DNA of 64,000 nt from Spirochaetota bacterium (GTDB lineage Bacteria; Spirochaetota; UBA4802; UBA5550), in the NCBI GenBank assembly GCA_025457915.1, contig JALOTL010000007.1, positions 124,001 to 188,000 on the forward strand. Direction: 5' to 3'. This document shows positions 18,126 to 26,839 of the stretch, one piece after another. The notes below the pieces were generated by a model. The model saw only the letters and a list, made by a program, of their open reading frames with translations, did no database searches and was not told the DNA's origin. Positions within the stretch are counted from its first letter, which is position 1; every line of letters starts with the position of its first letter. The translations under genes and the position numbers were made by a program.

Positions 18126-19511
18126 ATGGAAAGAACCAGAATCATACAGGTGCTGAAAAGCGAAACCCACGGACACGGGGTTCTCATCAAGGGCTGGGTA
18201 AGGACCAGAAGGGACTCGAGGGACGTCATTTTCCTCGAGGTGAACGACGGCTCGTGCCTTGACAACATCCAGGTCATAATCGGCGAGGAGATGATGAAAA
18301 GACCCGACCTGGCGCAGGTTTCAACGGGCGCCAGCGTGGCGGTCCGGGGAACGCTGGTTGAATCCCCGGCAAAGGGACAGAAATACGAGATCAGGGCCGG
18401 GGAGGTGGAGGTATACGGTCTCGCGGACCCGGAATCCTACCCCCTCCAGAAAAAAAAGCACTCGTTCGAGTTCCTCAGGGAAATATCGCACCTGCGGCCC
18501 AGGACGAACACCTTCGGGGCCGTGTTCAGGATAAGGAACGCCATGGCGATGGCGATACACTCCTTCTTCCAGGAAAAGGGGTTCCTCTACGTGCACACGC
18601 CGATAATCACCGCGAGCGACTGCGAGGGCGCGGGCGAGATGTTCAACGTGACGATGCTCGACCTGGAAAAAATGAAAATCACGGGCGGCAAAGCCGACTT
18701 TGCAGAGGACTTCTTCGGAAAGAAGACCAGCCTGACCGTAAGCGGACAGCTGGAGGGCGAACTGCTCGCCCTTTCGCTAGGCGACATCTACACCTTCGGC
18801 CCCACCTTCAGGGCGGAAAACTCCAACACGTCGAGGCACCTTTCGGAATTCTGGATGGTCGAACCCGAGATGGCTTTCGCCGTGCTTGACGACGACATAA
18901 GGCTGGCGGAGGAATTCATAAAGCGCATATTCTCGCTCTGCCTGGAAAAATGCGGCGACGACATGGCCTTCTTCGATTCAAGGATCCAGCCGGGGATCAT
19001 CAAGAACCTCGAATCGATAATCCGACAGGACTTCGAGGTCGTCACCTATACGGAGGCAGTTGGAATACTGGAAAAATCCGGATCCGCTTTCGAATTCCCC
19101 GTAGGCTGGGGCCTGGACCTGCAGTCCGAACACGAGAGGTACCTCACTGAAAACCACTTCGAAAGGCCCGTCTTCGTAATCGATTACCCCAGGGAAATAA
19201 AGGCCTTCTACATGAAGCTCAACGACGACGAAAAGACGGTGAGGGCGATGGACCTGCTTGTCCCGGGCGTGGGAGAGATTATAGGGGGCAGTGAGCGCGA
19301 GGACAGGTACGACGTGCTTCTCCGGAGAATGAAGGACTCGGGCCTGGACCCGGACGAATACTGGTGGTACCTTGACAGCAGGAGGTACGGATCGGCCCCG
19401 CACGCGGGGTTCGGGCTCGGCTTCGAAAGGGCCATACAGTACGTCACGGGGATGCAGAACATCAGGGACGTCATACCCTTCCCCAGGACGCCCAGGAACG
19501 CGGCATTTTGA
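18126..19511 (+). CDS. asnS: Asparaginyl-tRNA synthetase
   Basis: Class IIb aminoacyl-tRNA synthetase of 461 residues, normal for the family. The N-terminal OB-fold anticodon-binding domain shows [24 protein letters not shown]. The catalytic core has [21 protein letters not shown] (motif 2 region) and the C-terminal motif 3 [21 protein letters not shown] followed by PFPRTP, which marks AsnRS rather than AspRS. It lets the cell charge tRNA-Asn directly, without relying only on the amidotransferase route. The start is ATG at 18126 with a poor ribosome site. It is the first gene to the right of the candidate origin. A weak hairpin (19559-19581) follows the stop. Confidence 0.95.
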   Translation: MERTRIIQVLKSETHGHGVLIKGWVRTRRDSRDVIFLEVNDGSCLDNIQVIIGEEMMKRPDLAQVSTGASVAVRGTLVESPAKGQKYEIRAGEVEVYGLADPESYPLQKKKHSFEFLREISHLRPRTNTFGAVFRIRNAMAMAIHSFFQEKGFLYVHTPIITASDCEGAGEMFNVTMLDLEKMKITGGKADFAEDFFGKKTSLTVSGQLEGELLALSLGDIYTFGPTFRAENSNTSRHLSEFWMVEPEMAFAVLDDDIRLAEEFIKRIFSLCLEKCGDDMAFFDSRIQPGIIKNLESIIRQDFEVVTYTEAVGILEKSGSAFEFPVGWGLDLQSEHERYLTENHFERPVFVIDYPREIKAFYMKLNDDEKTVRAMDLLVPGVGEIIGGSEREDRYDVLLRRMKDSGLDPDEYWWYLDSRRYGSAPHAGFGLGFERAIQYVTGMQNIRDVIPFPRTPRNAAF

Positions 19512-19610
19512 CCGTCATCTGTCAAACCCTGGCGCATTTATTACTTGTAAATAATCTGACGGGAAAACGACGAATTCCCGTGAAATGAAATACAGGCTAC
19601 GGAGAAACAA

Positions 19611-21110
19611 ATGAAAAAAATCGCGATCGCGCTTTTGGCCATAACGGCCCTCTCGGTAATCATACCGGCTTTTTACAGCGCCGCAGCCGCGGAAAAGATC
19701 ACGGCGGGGGCTGAAAAAACACCCGCGGAAAAAGACGGTACCGGCCGGCCCGCCGCCGAAGTAAAGGCGGACGAGCTCGGAATGATGCTCCCGATATGGT
19801 CAGTCCTTCCCTTCGCGGGCATACTTCTTTCCATCGCCCTTTTCCCGCTCCTGGCGCCGCATTTCTGGCACCGCCACTTCCCGAAGGTCGCAGCGTTCTG
19901 GGCGCTGGTTTTCGCCGTGCCGTTCGTCATCGCGTTCAGGGGAAAAGCCGTCAGTGAAATCGCGCATATATACATAATAGACTACATTCCATTTATTATA
20001 CTTCTCTGGTCACTGTTCACCATATCGGGCGGCATCTACGTCAGGGGGACGCTGAAGGGCAGCCCCGCGGTCAACACGGTCATTCTCCTTATAGGGACGC
20101 TCCTGGCCTCGTGGATCGGCACGACCGGAGCTTCGATGCTCCTTATCAGGCCGATACTCAGGTCCAACTCCTGGAGGAAATACAAGGTCCACACGGTGGT
20201 GTTCTTCATATTCCTGGTGAGCAACGTGGGCGGCTCCCTCACGCCGCTCGGCGACCCGCCCCTTTTCCTCGGGTTCCTTCACGGCGTGGATTTCTTCTGG
20301 ACCTTGAAGATACTCCCGCACATGTGTTTCGTATCGGGAATTCTCCTCATCCTCTACTTTATAATGGACACGGTCTATTACAGGAAGGAGGACCAATCGC
20401 TGATGGGGACGGCGGACCCCGAACCGGTAAAGATGCTCGGATGGCACAACTTCATTTTCCTCGGCGGGGTCGTCGGAGGGGTCCTGTTCAGCGGCCTGGT
20501 GAAGCTCGGCGAGGTCTCCATTTTCGGCATACACCAGAACATCGAGAACCTGGTGAAGGACGGGATACTGATACTGATGGGCATCCTGTCCCTCAGGACC
20601 ACATCGCGGGAAGTGAGGAAGGACAACGAGTTCGGGTGGGGGCCGATACAGGAAGTGGCCTACCTCTTCGCCGGGATATTCATGACGATAATACCGGCCC
20701 TTGCCATACTCAAGGCGGGCGAGCAAGGGGCCCTTGCCTTCATAATAAAATCCACGGAAAGGCCCGCTCATTATTTCTGGGCGTCCGGCGGGCTGTCGAG
20801 CTTCCTCGACAACGCCCCGACCTACCTCACCTTCTTCAACAGCGCGATAGGCAAGTTCTACTCCGGCATGTGCGAGGCCGATGCGGTCAAGCTCCTCATG
20901 ACGGAAAAGGCCGCCTACCTGGCCGCCATATCCGCGGGCGCCGTCTTCATGGGCGCCAACACCTACATCGGGAACGCGCCGAATTTCATGGTGAAATCCA
21001 TCGCGGAGGAGTCCGGGGTGGCGATGCCGAGCTTCTTCGGCTACATGTTCAAGTACTCGATACCCATACTGGTCGTGATATTCATAATAACAACCTTCGT
21101 GTTTTTTTGA
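19611..21110 (+). CDS. Sodium:proton antiporter / citrate-transporter-like membrane protein
   Basis: 499 residues with a signal-peptide-like first helix, a charged Ala/Glu/Lys-rich linker (residues 20-55) and about eleven further membrane helices. The stretch NVGGSLTPLGDPPLFLGFLHGVDFFW and the late motif LSSFLDNAPTYLTFFN are typical of the CitMHS_2/NhaD-like part of the ion transporter superfamily, where paired GG-TP-GDPP and DNAPT hairpins form the substrate site. Annotated relatives are usually called sodium:proton antiporters; the ion is not provable here. GGAG lies six bases before ATG 19611. It stands alone after asnS and is followed by a strong palindrome at 21165-21194. Confidence 0.85.
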   Translation: MKKIAIALLAITALSVIIPAFYSAAAAEKITAGAEKTPAEKDGTGRPAAEVKADELGMMLPIWSVLPFAGILLSIALFPLLAPHFWHRHFPKVAAFWALVFAVPFVIAFRGKAVSEIAHIYIIDYIPFIILLWSLFTISGGIYVRGTLKGSPAVNTVILLIGTLLASWIGTTGASMLLIRPILRSNSWRKYKVHTVVFFIFLVSNVGGSLTPLGDPPLFLGFLHGVDFFWTLKILPHMCFVSGILLILYFIMDTVYYRKEDQSLMGTADPEPVKMLGWHNFIFLGGVVGGVLFSGLVKLGEVSIFGIHQNIENLVKDGILILMGILSLRTTSREVRKDNEFGWGPIQEVAYLFAGIFMTIIPALAILKAGEQGALAFIIKSTERPAHYFWASGGLSSFLDNAPTYLTFFNSAIGKFYSGMCEADAVKLLMTEKAAYLAAISAGAVFMGANTYIGNAPNFMVKSIAEESGVAMPSFFGYMFKYSIPILVVIFIITTFVFF

Positions 21111-21164
21111 TATTCCAAAGCGCCCGGGAACGGCCGCGAGCGGTTTTATAAACCCATTCCCGCC

Positions 21165-21194
21165 CGCGGGCGCCGATTCGAATCGGCGCCCGCG
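21165..21194. repeat. 30-bp perfect palindrome, copy 1 of an intergenic repeat
   Basis: A perfect palindrome centred on TTCGAA; its inner 22 bp (arms GGCGCCGA) recur exactly at 25340-25361. As RNA it forms a GC-rich hairpin with a TCGA loop. There is no T-run, so it is not a standard terminator, though it sits 55 bp after a stop codon. Confidence 0.7.
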
Positions 21195-21257
21195 CGGTTA
21201 AAATAAAGTTGACTTTTCCCGGAAACCTTCCTATTCATAAAACATCAGGATAAAAAA

Positions 21258-21971
21258 ATGCGGATAAAAAGAATCATACCGGTAATATTGGTGTTGATCG
21301 TCTCGTGCAGCGAGGAGACGTGCAGCTACTGGTCGAGACTGAGAAGTGCGAACAAGCAGAGCCCCGTAGCGCAGATTGAAAAGCTCAGGGAGAGGATAAA
21401 GGAACAGGAGGCGAAGGACGCCATGTCCAGGAACACGCGCCTCCTGGCGGACCTTTACAACCAGCTGGGAACGAAATACCTCGAATCAAAGACATGGGAC
21501 CCCGCCATAGACGCGTTAATGAAGGCGATCAAATACGGGAAGTCGTCTTCAGAGGTGCATTACTCGCTGGGCCTTGCCTACGCGAACAGGGGAAAGGACG
21601 CCGGAGGGTCCGACGACATCGAGACCGCTGAAAGCCAGTACAGCCAGGCGCTGGAGATATCCCCGGACAACAAGAGGGCGGCGTATGCCCTCGGCATCCT
21701 TCTTTTCTACAAAAAAAACGAAAAAGACAGGGCGTTGAGGATCATGGAGTCCGTTTCCGCGAACAACAAAAAATTCTACGAGTCGAGGTTCGCCCTCGCG
21801 AGGTTCTACTATGAAATGGACATGCCGGACAAATCCCTCAGGACTTACGAAGAACTGTACGCTGATCTGCAGAAACTGCCGGACTCGGACATAAGCAGGG
21901 AATATAAAAACGCGGCGAAGGAAAATATCAGCGCTCTGATGCAGGAGCTGTCGGTCCAGCGGAAGAAATGA
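21258..21971 (+). CDS. TPR-repeat lipoprotein
   Basis: 237 residues. The N-terminus IIPVILVLIVSCSEE is a lipoprotein signal with Cys at about residue 17. The mature protein has at least three tetratricopeptide-like helical pairs: LADLYNQLGTKYLESKTWDPAIDALMKAI, VHYSLGLAYANRGK...YSQALEISPDNKRAAYALG, and RFALARFYYEMDMPDKSLRTYEELY. It probably works as a scaffold on the periplasmic face of a membrane. Its stop ends at 21971, directly abutting the convergent motB stop at 21972, so no terminator separates them. Confidence 0.8.
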   Translation: MRIKRIIPVILVLIVSCSEETCSYWSRLRSANKQSPVAQIEKLRERIKEQEAKDAMSRNTRLLADLYNQLGTKYLESKTWDPAIDALMKAIKYGKSSSEVHYSLGLAYANRGKDAGGSDDIETAESQYSQALEISPDNKRAAYALGILLFYKKNEKDRALRIMESVSANNKKFYESRFALARFYYEMDMPDKSLRTYEELYADLQKLPDSDISREYKNAAKENISALMQELSVQRKK

Positions 21972-22745
21972 CTATCTCCATTCCTCGTCGGGAAGCGGCC
22001 TGGAAATGCCCTTGATCTTTTTGTCTTCGACGAACTTCTCCTTGAGAATGACTATATCGACCCTCCTGTTGTAGGCCCTGCCCTCCGGCGTGTTGTTGTC
22101 GTCCACCGGCCTGTACTGGCCGAACGCGACCGCGGAGAGCTGCGCGGGAGGGATCTTTTCCTCCTCGGAAAGGTAGCGGAGAATGTTTATGCTCCTGGCG
22201 CCCGAGAGCTCCCAGTTCGTCTTGTATCCCTTCTTAACGGTGATCGGGTTGTTGTCGGTATGTCCTTCTATCCTCACGAAGTTATTGACCGGCCTGATGA
22301 TTTCGGAAACCTTCTTTAAAACCGGGCGGATCTCCTCCTTCAGGGCCGCGCTGCCCGTGTCGAAAAATGAGTCGCTCGCGAGCGTGATCACCAGCCCCCT
22401 CTCGTCCTCCATCACCCTCACGTACTTCGACTGGATCTCCGGCTTGAAAACCTCGAGGGCGCGCTTCATCTGCTTGCCCACGGTCTTTCCCTTGTCCTTG
22501 GACGGAAGGGCCATCATGTTTTGGCCCAGCTCGGAAAGCCTGCCAGGGCTGAGGGACTTGCCGCCGGTGAGTATGCCGAGCGAGCCCTTGAAGGAGCTCA
22601 TGGTCATGTAGAACTCCTCCTGCGTGATGACGGAGATGTCGCCCATCAGGACGATGAAAAAGCACATGAGCAGGTTGTTCATATCGCCCATGGAAACCAG
22701 CCAGGGCGGCGCGCCCTTCTGTTCGTGTTTCTTCCTCTGGGCCAT
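21972..22745 (-). CDS. motB: Flagellar motor stator protein MotB
   Basis: 257 residues. The N-terminal part PPWLVSMGDMNNLLMCFFIVLMGD carries the single membrane helix with the proton-channel Asp at the usual position. The OmpA/MotB peptidoglycan-binding domain follows: FFDTGSAALKEEIRPVLKKV, VRIEGHTDNNPI at about 152-163, WELSGARSINILRYL, and YNRRVDIVI. MotB anchors the MotA/B stator ring to the cell wall around the flagellar motor. The ATG overlaps the motA stop (TGATG at 22743-22747), so the pair is translationally coupled. A different OmpA-domain protein is unlikely because of this partner. Confidence 0.93.
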   Translation of the reverse strand: MAQRKKHEQKGAPPWLVSMGDMNNLLMCFFIVLMGDISVITQEEFYMTMSSFKGSLGILTGGKSLSPGRLSELGQNMMALPSKDKGKTVGKQMKRALEVFKPEIQSKYVRVMEDERGLVITLASDSFFDTGSAALKEEIRPVLKKVSEIIRPVNNFVRIEGHTDNNPITVKKGYKTNWELSGARSINILRYLSEEEKIPPAQLSAVAFGQYRPVDDNNTPEGRAYNRRVDIVILKEKFVEDKKIKGISRPLPDEEWR

Positions 22746-23524
22746 CAGTCGCCTATTTCATCGCTGATTTCCGCGCGCGTCGTCGGAGGCAGGTAGGATA
22801 TCAGCTTGTCCTTGACTATTCTCGGGTTGTCCCCGGACTGTATGGAAAGCACTCCCATGAGTATTATTGTCTTCATGACGTATTCGTTCTCAGTGAGCAT
22901 GTCGAGCTTGGTCGCTATCGGCGTGAAAACGAGGTAACAGGCGACCGCGCCGTAGAAGGTCGTGATGATGGCGACCGCCAGGTACGGTCCTATTGACGAT
23001 CTGTCGCTCAGGTTGACGAGCATCATGACCAGCCCCATGAGGGTCCCTATCATCCCGAAGGCCGGGGCGTAGGTCGCGGCGTCGTCGAACAGCCTCTTGT
23101 TGTCGGTGTGCCTGGACGCCATCTGTTCTATCTCGATGTCCATTATCGCCTTTACGAGCTCCGGGTCGGTGCCGTCGACCACGAGCTGAAGGCCCTTCCT
23201 CATGAAGGGGTCCTCGAGCTCGTCCAGGTCGTCCTCCAGGGCCAGCAGGCCCTCGCGCCTGGCCTTTTCGGAAAAGGACACGAGAGTGATTATGAGCTCT
23301 TTCGGGTCGATCCTTGTCGGGAACAGGGCGATGCGTATGAATTTCGGCATCTTCATGACCGTGCTTATCGGGAATCCCACAAGGAGGGACGACAGACAAC
23401 CTCCGAAGGTGATCATCATTGAAGACGCATCTACGAAAATGAGTACGCTTCCGCCTGCAAACAGTATGCCGAGCACCAAAAATGTCAGACCGCCGATTAC
23501 GCCAATTATTATCCCAAAATCCAT
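22745..23524 (-). CDS. motA: Flagellar motor stator protein MotA
   Basis: 259 residues with four membrane helices. Diagnostic parts are MDFGIIIGVIGGLTFLVLGILF at the start, the cytoplasmic loop with IDPKELIITLVSFSEKARREGLLALE, and the pore helices AATYAPAFGMIGTLMGLVMMLVNL and GPYLAVAIITTFYGAVACYLVF. Together with MotB it conducts ions to drive flagellar rotation. I start at ATG 23524 because this gives the canonical N-terminus; an in-frame start 29 codons upstream adds non-homologous residues. The ribosome site is a GGGGG run before the ATG, a form repeated at several genes in this window. Confidence 0.93.
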   Translation of the reverse strand: MDFGIIIGVIGGLTFLVLGILFAGGSVLIFVDASSMMITFGGCLSSLLVGFPISTVMKMPKFIRIALFPTRIDPKELIITLVSFSEKARREGLLALEDDLDELEDPFMRKGLQLVVDGTDPELVKAIMDIEIEQMASRHTDNKRLFDDAATYAPAFGMIGTLMGLVMMLVNLSDRSSIGPYLAVAIITTFYGAVACYLVFTPIATKLDMLTENEYVMKTIILMGVLSIQSGDNPRIVKDKLISYLPPTTRAEISDEIGD

Positions 23525-23768
23525 ACTGAACCCCCGAAAAACTTGTAAAAAGCCGGACCAGAGATACCGGCGGTTATTCCCGCACCCTTGCGAAAAAAAT
23601 GAGGATTCCAAGGGCGAAAAGCTTTCTCAAAACAAATGGAATTACGGACGCACCTGAGCCCCTTATTTCCTATAACCATATAATCGACAAAATCAATTAA
23701 AATTTTAAACAGTTATTGAAGGAATATTGATATAAATTGCGTACCCGCGGAGATTCCGGAAGGGGGCC

Positions 23769-24485
23769 CTAAATATGCTGTTTTTTTATCTCTTCCACCA
23801 GGGCTTCCAGGGCCTTTATTACGTCACTGCCGATTTTCGGCACCTCGACCGGCCTGCCCGCCTTCGAAAGGCCCTTGAACGTATATTCAAGGACGAAATC
23901 GAGGAACATTTCCCTCCCGCCGCCGTAAAGCTTGCCGTCCCATTCAGTGCCCCTGAACTTGTCCCTGTTGGATTCATAGGTAATCACGAGCGAAAGTATG
24001 CCCATGACGGCAAGGAACGGATTTTTGCACTCGAATATGCCGGATTCTATACCCTGCTTTATGACGCCTTCTATCAGGTTGAGCCTGGGCATGATGTACT
24101 GCTGGAGGATGGAATCGAGGTGCCCGCCGCCCTCCGCCACCTCCCTGGACAATATCCTGTGGTAGTCGCGGCCGCCCGTCTCCAGCTGCGAGTTGACGAT
24201 CACGTATATGGCCGCGTACAGCCCCTCTGCAGGGCCCAGCCGGAGCTTTTCCACGGTGTCATGGATTATCTGCGACAGGTTGACGCCGAGAAGGCGGTGG
24301 AGGACCTCCACGTAGAGGTTTTCCTTGCTTTCGAAATAATAATGGATGAGGGCCTGGTTCGCCTCCGCCCGTTTCGCGATCGAGCCCATCCTGGCGCCGT
24401 CGAAGCCTTTTTCGGCAAATTCAACCTTCGCGGCCGTCAGTATCCGCTCCCTTGTATCGGATATGCCTTTTATCTCTTTTTTCAT
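23769..24485 (-). CDS. TetR/AcrR family transcriptional regulator
   Basis: 238 residues. The N-terminal helix-turn-helix is typical: TRERILTAAKVEFAEKGFDGARMGSIAKRAEANQALIHYYFESKENLYVEVL (residues 9-62). The C-terminal ligand domain is all-helical and unassigned. I start at ATG 24485 (MKKEIKGIS); a TTG eight codons upstream would read through the palindrome at 24493-24506. That palindrome touches the start codon and is a good candidate for autoregulation. Divergent neighbour is the STAS gene at 24676. What it senses is unknown; no transporter or enzyme gene sits next to it. Confidence 0.88.
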   Translation of the reverse strand: MKKEIKGISDTRERILTAAKVEFAEKGFDGARMGSIAKRAEANQALIHYYFESKENLYVEVLHRLLGVNLSQIIHDTVEKLRLGPAEGLYAAIYVIVNSQLETGGRDYHRILSREVAEGGGHLDSILQQYIMPRLNLIEGVIKQGIESGIFECKNPFLAVMGILSLVITYESNRDKFRGTEWDGKLYGGGREMFLDFVLEYTFKGLSKAGRPVEVPKIGSDVIKALEALVEEIKKQHI

Positions 24486-24492
24486 GATATTA

Positions 24493-24506
24493 ATTAACCG
24501 GTTAAT
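24493..24506. promoter_or_regulatory. Palindromic operator candidate of the TetR gene
   Basis: ATTAACCGGTTAAT is a perfect 14-bp palindrome ending eight bases upstream of the TetR start codon. TetR proteins commonly bind such palindromes in their own leader. Confidence 0.6.
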
Positions 24507-24649
24507 CAAATTTCAATGTTTGTCAAGAAATTGTTGTTGTAATTAAAAAAATTATATTTTTTAATATGATAAAGTTTGCCGGGGCATAAAAAAAAATATA
24601 CATTAAAAAAGATATATGTTATTATCAGTAAATTTTTGAATTTTGTTCC

Positions 24650-24655
24650 TATAAT
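24650..24655 (+). promoter_or_regulatory. -10 element for the STAS gene
   Basis: A perfect TATAAT, followed by G, lies 21 bp before the ATG at 24676. No good -35 is visible at 17 bp. The implied leader is short and holds the CGGAGACC ribosome site. Confidence 0.5.
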
Positions 24656-24675
24656 GGGCATACCGCACGGAGACC

Positions 24676-25038
24676 ATGACAGAGAATTACATCAAATGCT
24701 TTAAAAACAAGAACTTCAGCATACTCGAAATTCTTGCGGGCGAACTGGACCTCATCAAATCGCCCACGGTGCTAAAACTGATCAAGAACGTCCTGACGCA
24801 GGTAGACCACCCTGACACCATAATCGACCTCAAGCACCTGAGCTACATAGACTCGACCGGGCTCGGGATACTCATAGCCACCAAGAACCTGCTGGAAAAG
24901 CGCGAAAAAGAGACAGTGCTTGTCTGCAACAGCAGGAAGATCCTCCAGGTCTTCGAGATAGCGAAGATGCACAATTTCTTCAAGGTTTTCGAAACGACCG
25001 AAGAGGCGTCTAAATACTTCGACGAAAAGCGCAACTGA
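24676..25038 (+). CDS. STAS-domain anti-sigma factor antagonist
   Basis: 120 residues forming a single STAS domain. The phosphorylatable serine is Ser60 in LSYIDSTGLGILI, as in SpoIIAA and RsbV. Such proteins release a sigma factor by binding its anti-sigma kinase when dephosphorylated; dephosphorylation is done by SpoIIE/RsbU phosphatases such as the one at 6513-8663, a possible but unlinked partner. No anti-sigma kinase gene lies nearby. Good ribosome site GGAG before the ATG. The GlsB/YeaQ gene follows 25 bp downstream and may be cotranscribed. Confidence 0.9.
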   Translation: MTENYIKCFKNKNFSILEILAGELDLIKSPTVLKLIKNVLTQVDHPDTIIDLKHLSYIDSTGLGILIATKNLLEKREKETVLVCNSRKILQVFEIAKMHNFFKVFETTEEASKYFDEKRN

Positions 25039-25063
25039 TCAAAACATCCGCGGGAGGTACGCA

Positions 25064-25312
25064 ATGTCTGTTACCGGATTGATAATTTTTCTCGTCGTCG
25101 GGCTGATAGCGGGATGGCTGGCCGGCCTGATAATGAAGGGCCGCGGTTTCGGCCTTATAGGAAACCTCGTGGTGGGCGTAATCGGATCGTTCATAGGCGG
25201 TTTCCTCTTCCACCTGGTCGGTTTGTCCTTCCAGGGATGGATCGGGTCCATAATCGCGGCGCTTGTCGGCGCGCTCCTGCTCCTTTTCGTGATCAACCTG
25301 ATCAAAAGATAA
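25064..25312 (+). CDS. GlsB/YeaQ/YmgE family membrane protein
   Basis: 82 residues with three Gly-rich membrane helices, the classical size and pattern: GLIIFLVVGLIAGWLAGLIMKGRGFGLIGNLVVGVIGSFIGGFLF. The K-G-G-F-GLIGN-VVGV-GA loop is the family signature (transglycosylase-associated protein domain). These are small inner-membrane proteins often induced by stress; the biochemical role is not known. It follows the STAS gene with GGGAGG as ribosome site and is followed by the second copy of the intergenic palindrome. Confidence 0.88.
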   Translation: MSVTGLIIFLVVGLIAGWLAGLIMKGRGFGLIGNLVVGVIGSFIGGFLFHLVGLSFQGWIGSIIAALVGALLLLFVINLIKR

Positions 25313-25338
25313 AGAAACCAAATTGCTTACGCTAGAAT

Positions 25339-25362
25339 AGGCGCCGATTCGAATCGGCGCCT
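25339..25362. repeat. 24-bp perfect palindrome, copy 2 of the intergenic repeat
   Basis: The inner 22 bp are identical to the core of the palindrome at 21165-21194, again 27-55 bp behind a stop codon and again without a T-run. Only the flanks differ. Confidence 0.7.
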
Positions 25363-25436
25363 TTGAGGGGATTGTATGGGGTTGGAGCATTGTGTTTCAG
25401 CCTGCAATGGGGTCAGAGCCCCGGAACCGACGCTAA

Positions 25437-25474
25437 AAACACAAAAGGCAGCCCGAAGGCTGCCTTTTGTGTTT
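25437..25474 (-). terminator. Rho-independent terminator of the exported-protein gene
   Basis: A perfect 17-bp stem (AAACACAAAAGGCAGCC and its complement) with a four-base loop, TTCG on the minus strand, and a T-run continuing after the stem. It lies 17 bp after the stop at 25492. Confidence 0.9.
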
Positions 25475-25491
25475 CGTCCCTAAACTATTCT

Positions 25492-26451
25492 TTAGAATAC
25501 AACTTCATTCAGCGCGGTAAAATCCGCGTTCTCGACATCGTTTACAGTCGGAAGATTTGCCGCGTTGATGACGCTCGGATCCGGATAATTGGAATCCACA
25601 GGATTCGTTCCGTCCCATCCGTCGCCCACGAACCCGTTATCATCAGCCTTGTCGAACCTGGCGCAGTTGAACGGGAAGAAACCGGCTACGTTAAAACCAT
25701 ATGCCGAAAAATCGTACGAAAGGCCCGCGATCTTCGTATCGGATACTCCCTGTTTTGCCGTGGTGTAATAATGCGCCGTGTTTGTAGTACTTATCCTTGC
25801 TCCAAACAGGTACGCATCATTAATCGCCGGATTGTTAGGAGCGCCCGCACCGGAATCGAAATTCAGATGGGATGTAACGTAAACATCGTAATAGGTAGCA
25901 GCTTTTGTCAGTCTTGCACATGTCTTCATAACTCCAAGTACGCCGGCGCCGTTATCTGAATTGAACGTCATGATCTTGTCCGTGCCGGAAGTGGTATAAA
26001 CAAGCTTGAACTTCGAGTCCTTCCATGCCCATGCAGGGCTGGTGGCCTTGATGAAAGGACCGGGGCAATAATAAACTTCACCCTTGGTGCTGTCCTTGAA
26101 AGAAAACTCGAGGCCCTTTTGATACGATACTGCATCATCTTTACTGGTCCAGATTTTAAGGGTCTTTTTATAATCCGGATCACTGCCGGAATAGTTCTGG
26201 TAGCTTATTGCAATATGGTCAAATCCGAATAGGGTCGTGCTTGCCGGAAGTTTTACAGTGAAGGTAATCGAATAACTTCCGAAACTGTCGGTCAAGGCTA
26301 TTGCCGTTTCAGCTACTTTGGTTATCGCCTTTATTCCTTTAGCTATGTCCTTAGTCGGAGTCCAATCATTGCTATCAGTGGAATAAACATTCAGAGGAAT
26401 CAGCGTCATGAAAACCAATGAAATTAAGGAAATTAATATTTTCTTTTTCAT
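25492..26451 (-). CDS. Exported protein of unknown function, paralogue A
   Basis: 319 residues with a classical signal peptide (ISLISLVFMTLIPLNVYS). I do not recognise a named domain. It is related to the protein at 26840-27829: both show an early block (DWTPTKDIAKGIKAITK versus DWLAVRKIALGVNTIT), GSYSITFTVKLP versus GSFEVTLNYGG, KTLKIWTSKDD...YQKGLEFSF versus KCFELWTKKGTNDWQKGLEYFY, SKFKLVYTTSGTDKIMTFNSDN versus SSYKLVFVKTSAAKSVTFYADN, and AYLFGARISTT versus CYLFGAKIDTT. The fold is probably beta-rich. AGGAGG lies at good spacing before ATG 26451. The 44-residue lipoprotein gene is just upstream in the same unit. Confidence 0.75.
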   Translation of the reverse strand: MKKKILISLISLVFMTLIPLNVYSTDSNDWTPTKDIAKGIKAITKVAETAIALTDSFGSYSITFTVKLPASTTLFGFDHIAISYQNYSGSDPDYKKTLKIWTSKDDAVSYQKGLEFSFKDSTKGEVYYCPGPFIKATSPAWAWKDSKFKLVYTTSGTDKIMTFNSDNGAGVLGVMKTCARLTKAATYYDVYVTSHLNFDSGAGAPNNPAINDAYLFGARISTTNTAHYYTTAKQGVSDTKIAGLSYDFSAYGFNVAGFFPFNCARFDKADDNGFVGDGWDGTNPVDSNYPDPSVINAANLPTVNDVENADFTALNEVVF

Positions 26452-26460
26452 GACTGCCTC

Positions 26461-26595
26461 CTATTTATCCAATCCGTTGTCTGGCGTCTGGATCAACGCA
26501 CCCTTAGGTATCGGCGATACATTATTACATCCGCTCAAGAGAACAACCGCAAACACCATCGAAATGCACAAAAAAATTCCCATTACCTTGCTCAT
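26461..26595 (-). CDS. 44-residue lipoprotein
   Basis: ATG at 26595 to TAG at 26461. It begins MSKVMGIFLCISMVFAVV and has the lipobox LLSGC followed by NNVSPIPKGALIQTPDNG. The mature part matches the N-terminus of the larger paralogue at 27829 (SGCNRISSSIPKNVTIQLPDGIP), so what is one lipoprotein there is split here into a tiny lipoprotein plus a separately exported protein. GGGGGTTGGGA precedes the ATG. Nine bases separate its stop from the start of the next gene, whose ribosome site overlaps this stop. Confidence 0.75.
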   Translation of the reverse strand: MSKVMGIFLCISMVFAVVLLSGCNNVSPIPKGALIQTPDNGLDK

Positions 26596-26615
26596 ATTCC
26601 CAACCCCCAAAATTC

Positions 26616-26637
26616 CTATTTCATAAAGATGAAATAG
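26616..26637. promoter_or_regulatory. Leader palindrome, copy 1
   Basis: CTATTTCAT and ATGAAATAG enclose a four-base centre, 21 bp upstream of the 44-residue lipoprotein. The same palindrome, with near-identical flanks of about 65 bp, lies before the paralogue (27850-27871). Either an operator or a 5' hairpin in the mRNA. Confidence 0.65.
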
Positions 26638-26791
26638 TTAATTTCATATTTTGACAATTCTGATTAATAATACGCAATAAATTGGGAAAAATGCCACAAA
26701 AAGTTAAAAAAATTATTTCATTAATGCGCATATATGGAGCGAAAAAATATAAACTGACTGATTATCGGCATCGATATACTTTCGTGAAAAA

Positions 26792-26817
26792 AAAAGACAG
26801 CCCGAAGGCTGTCTTTT
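26792..26817 (-). terminator. Rho-independent terminator of paralogue B
   Basis: Stem AAAAGACAGCC with its complement and a TTCG loop on the minus strand, followed by a run of eight T. It lies 23 bp after the stop of the gene at 26840. Its stem-loop design is the same as at 25437-25474. Confidence 0.9.
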
Positions 26818-26839
26818 ATGTCCTTTCAGTTCAGTCTAT

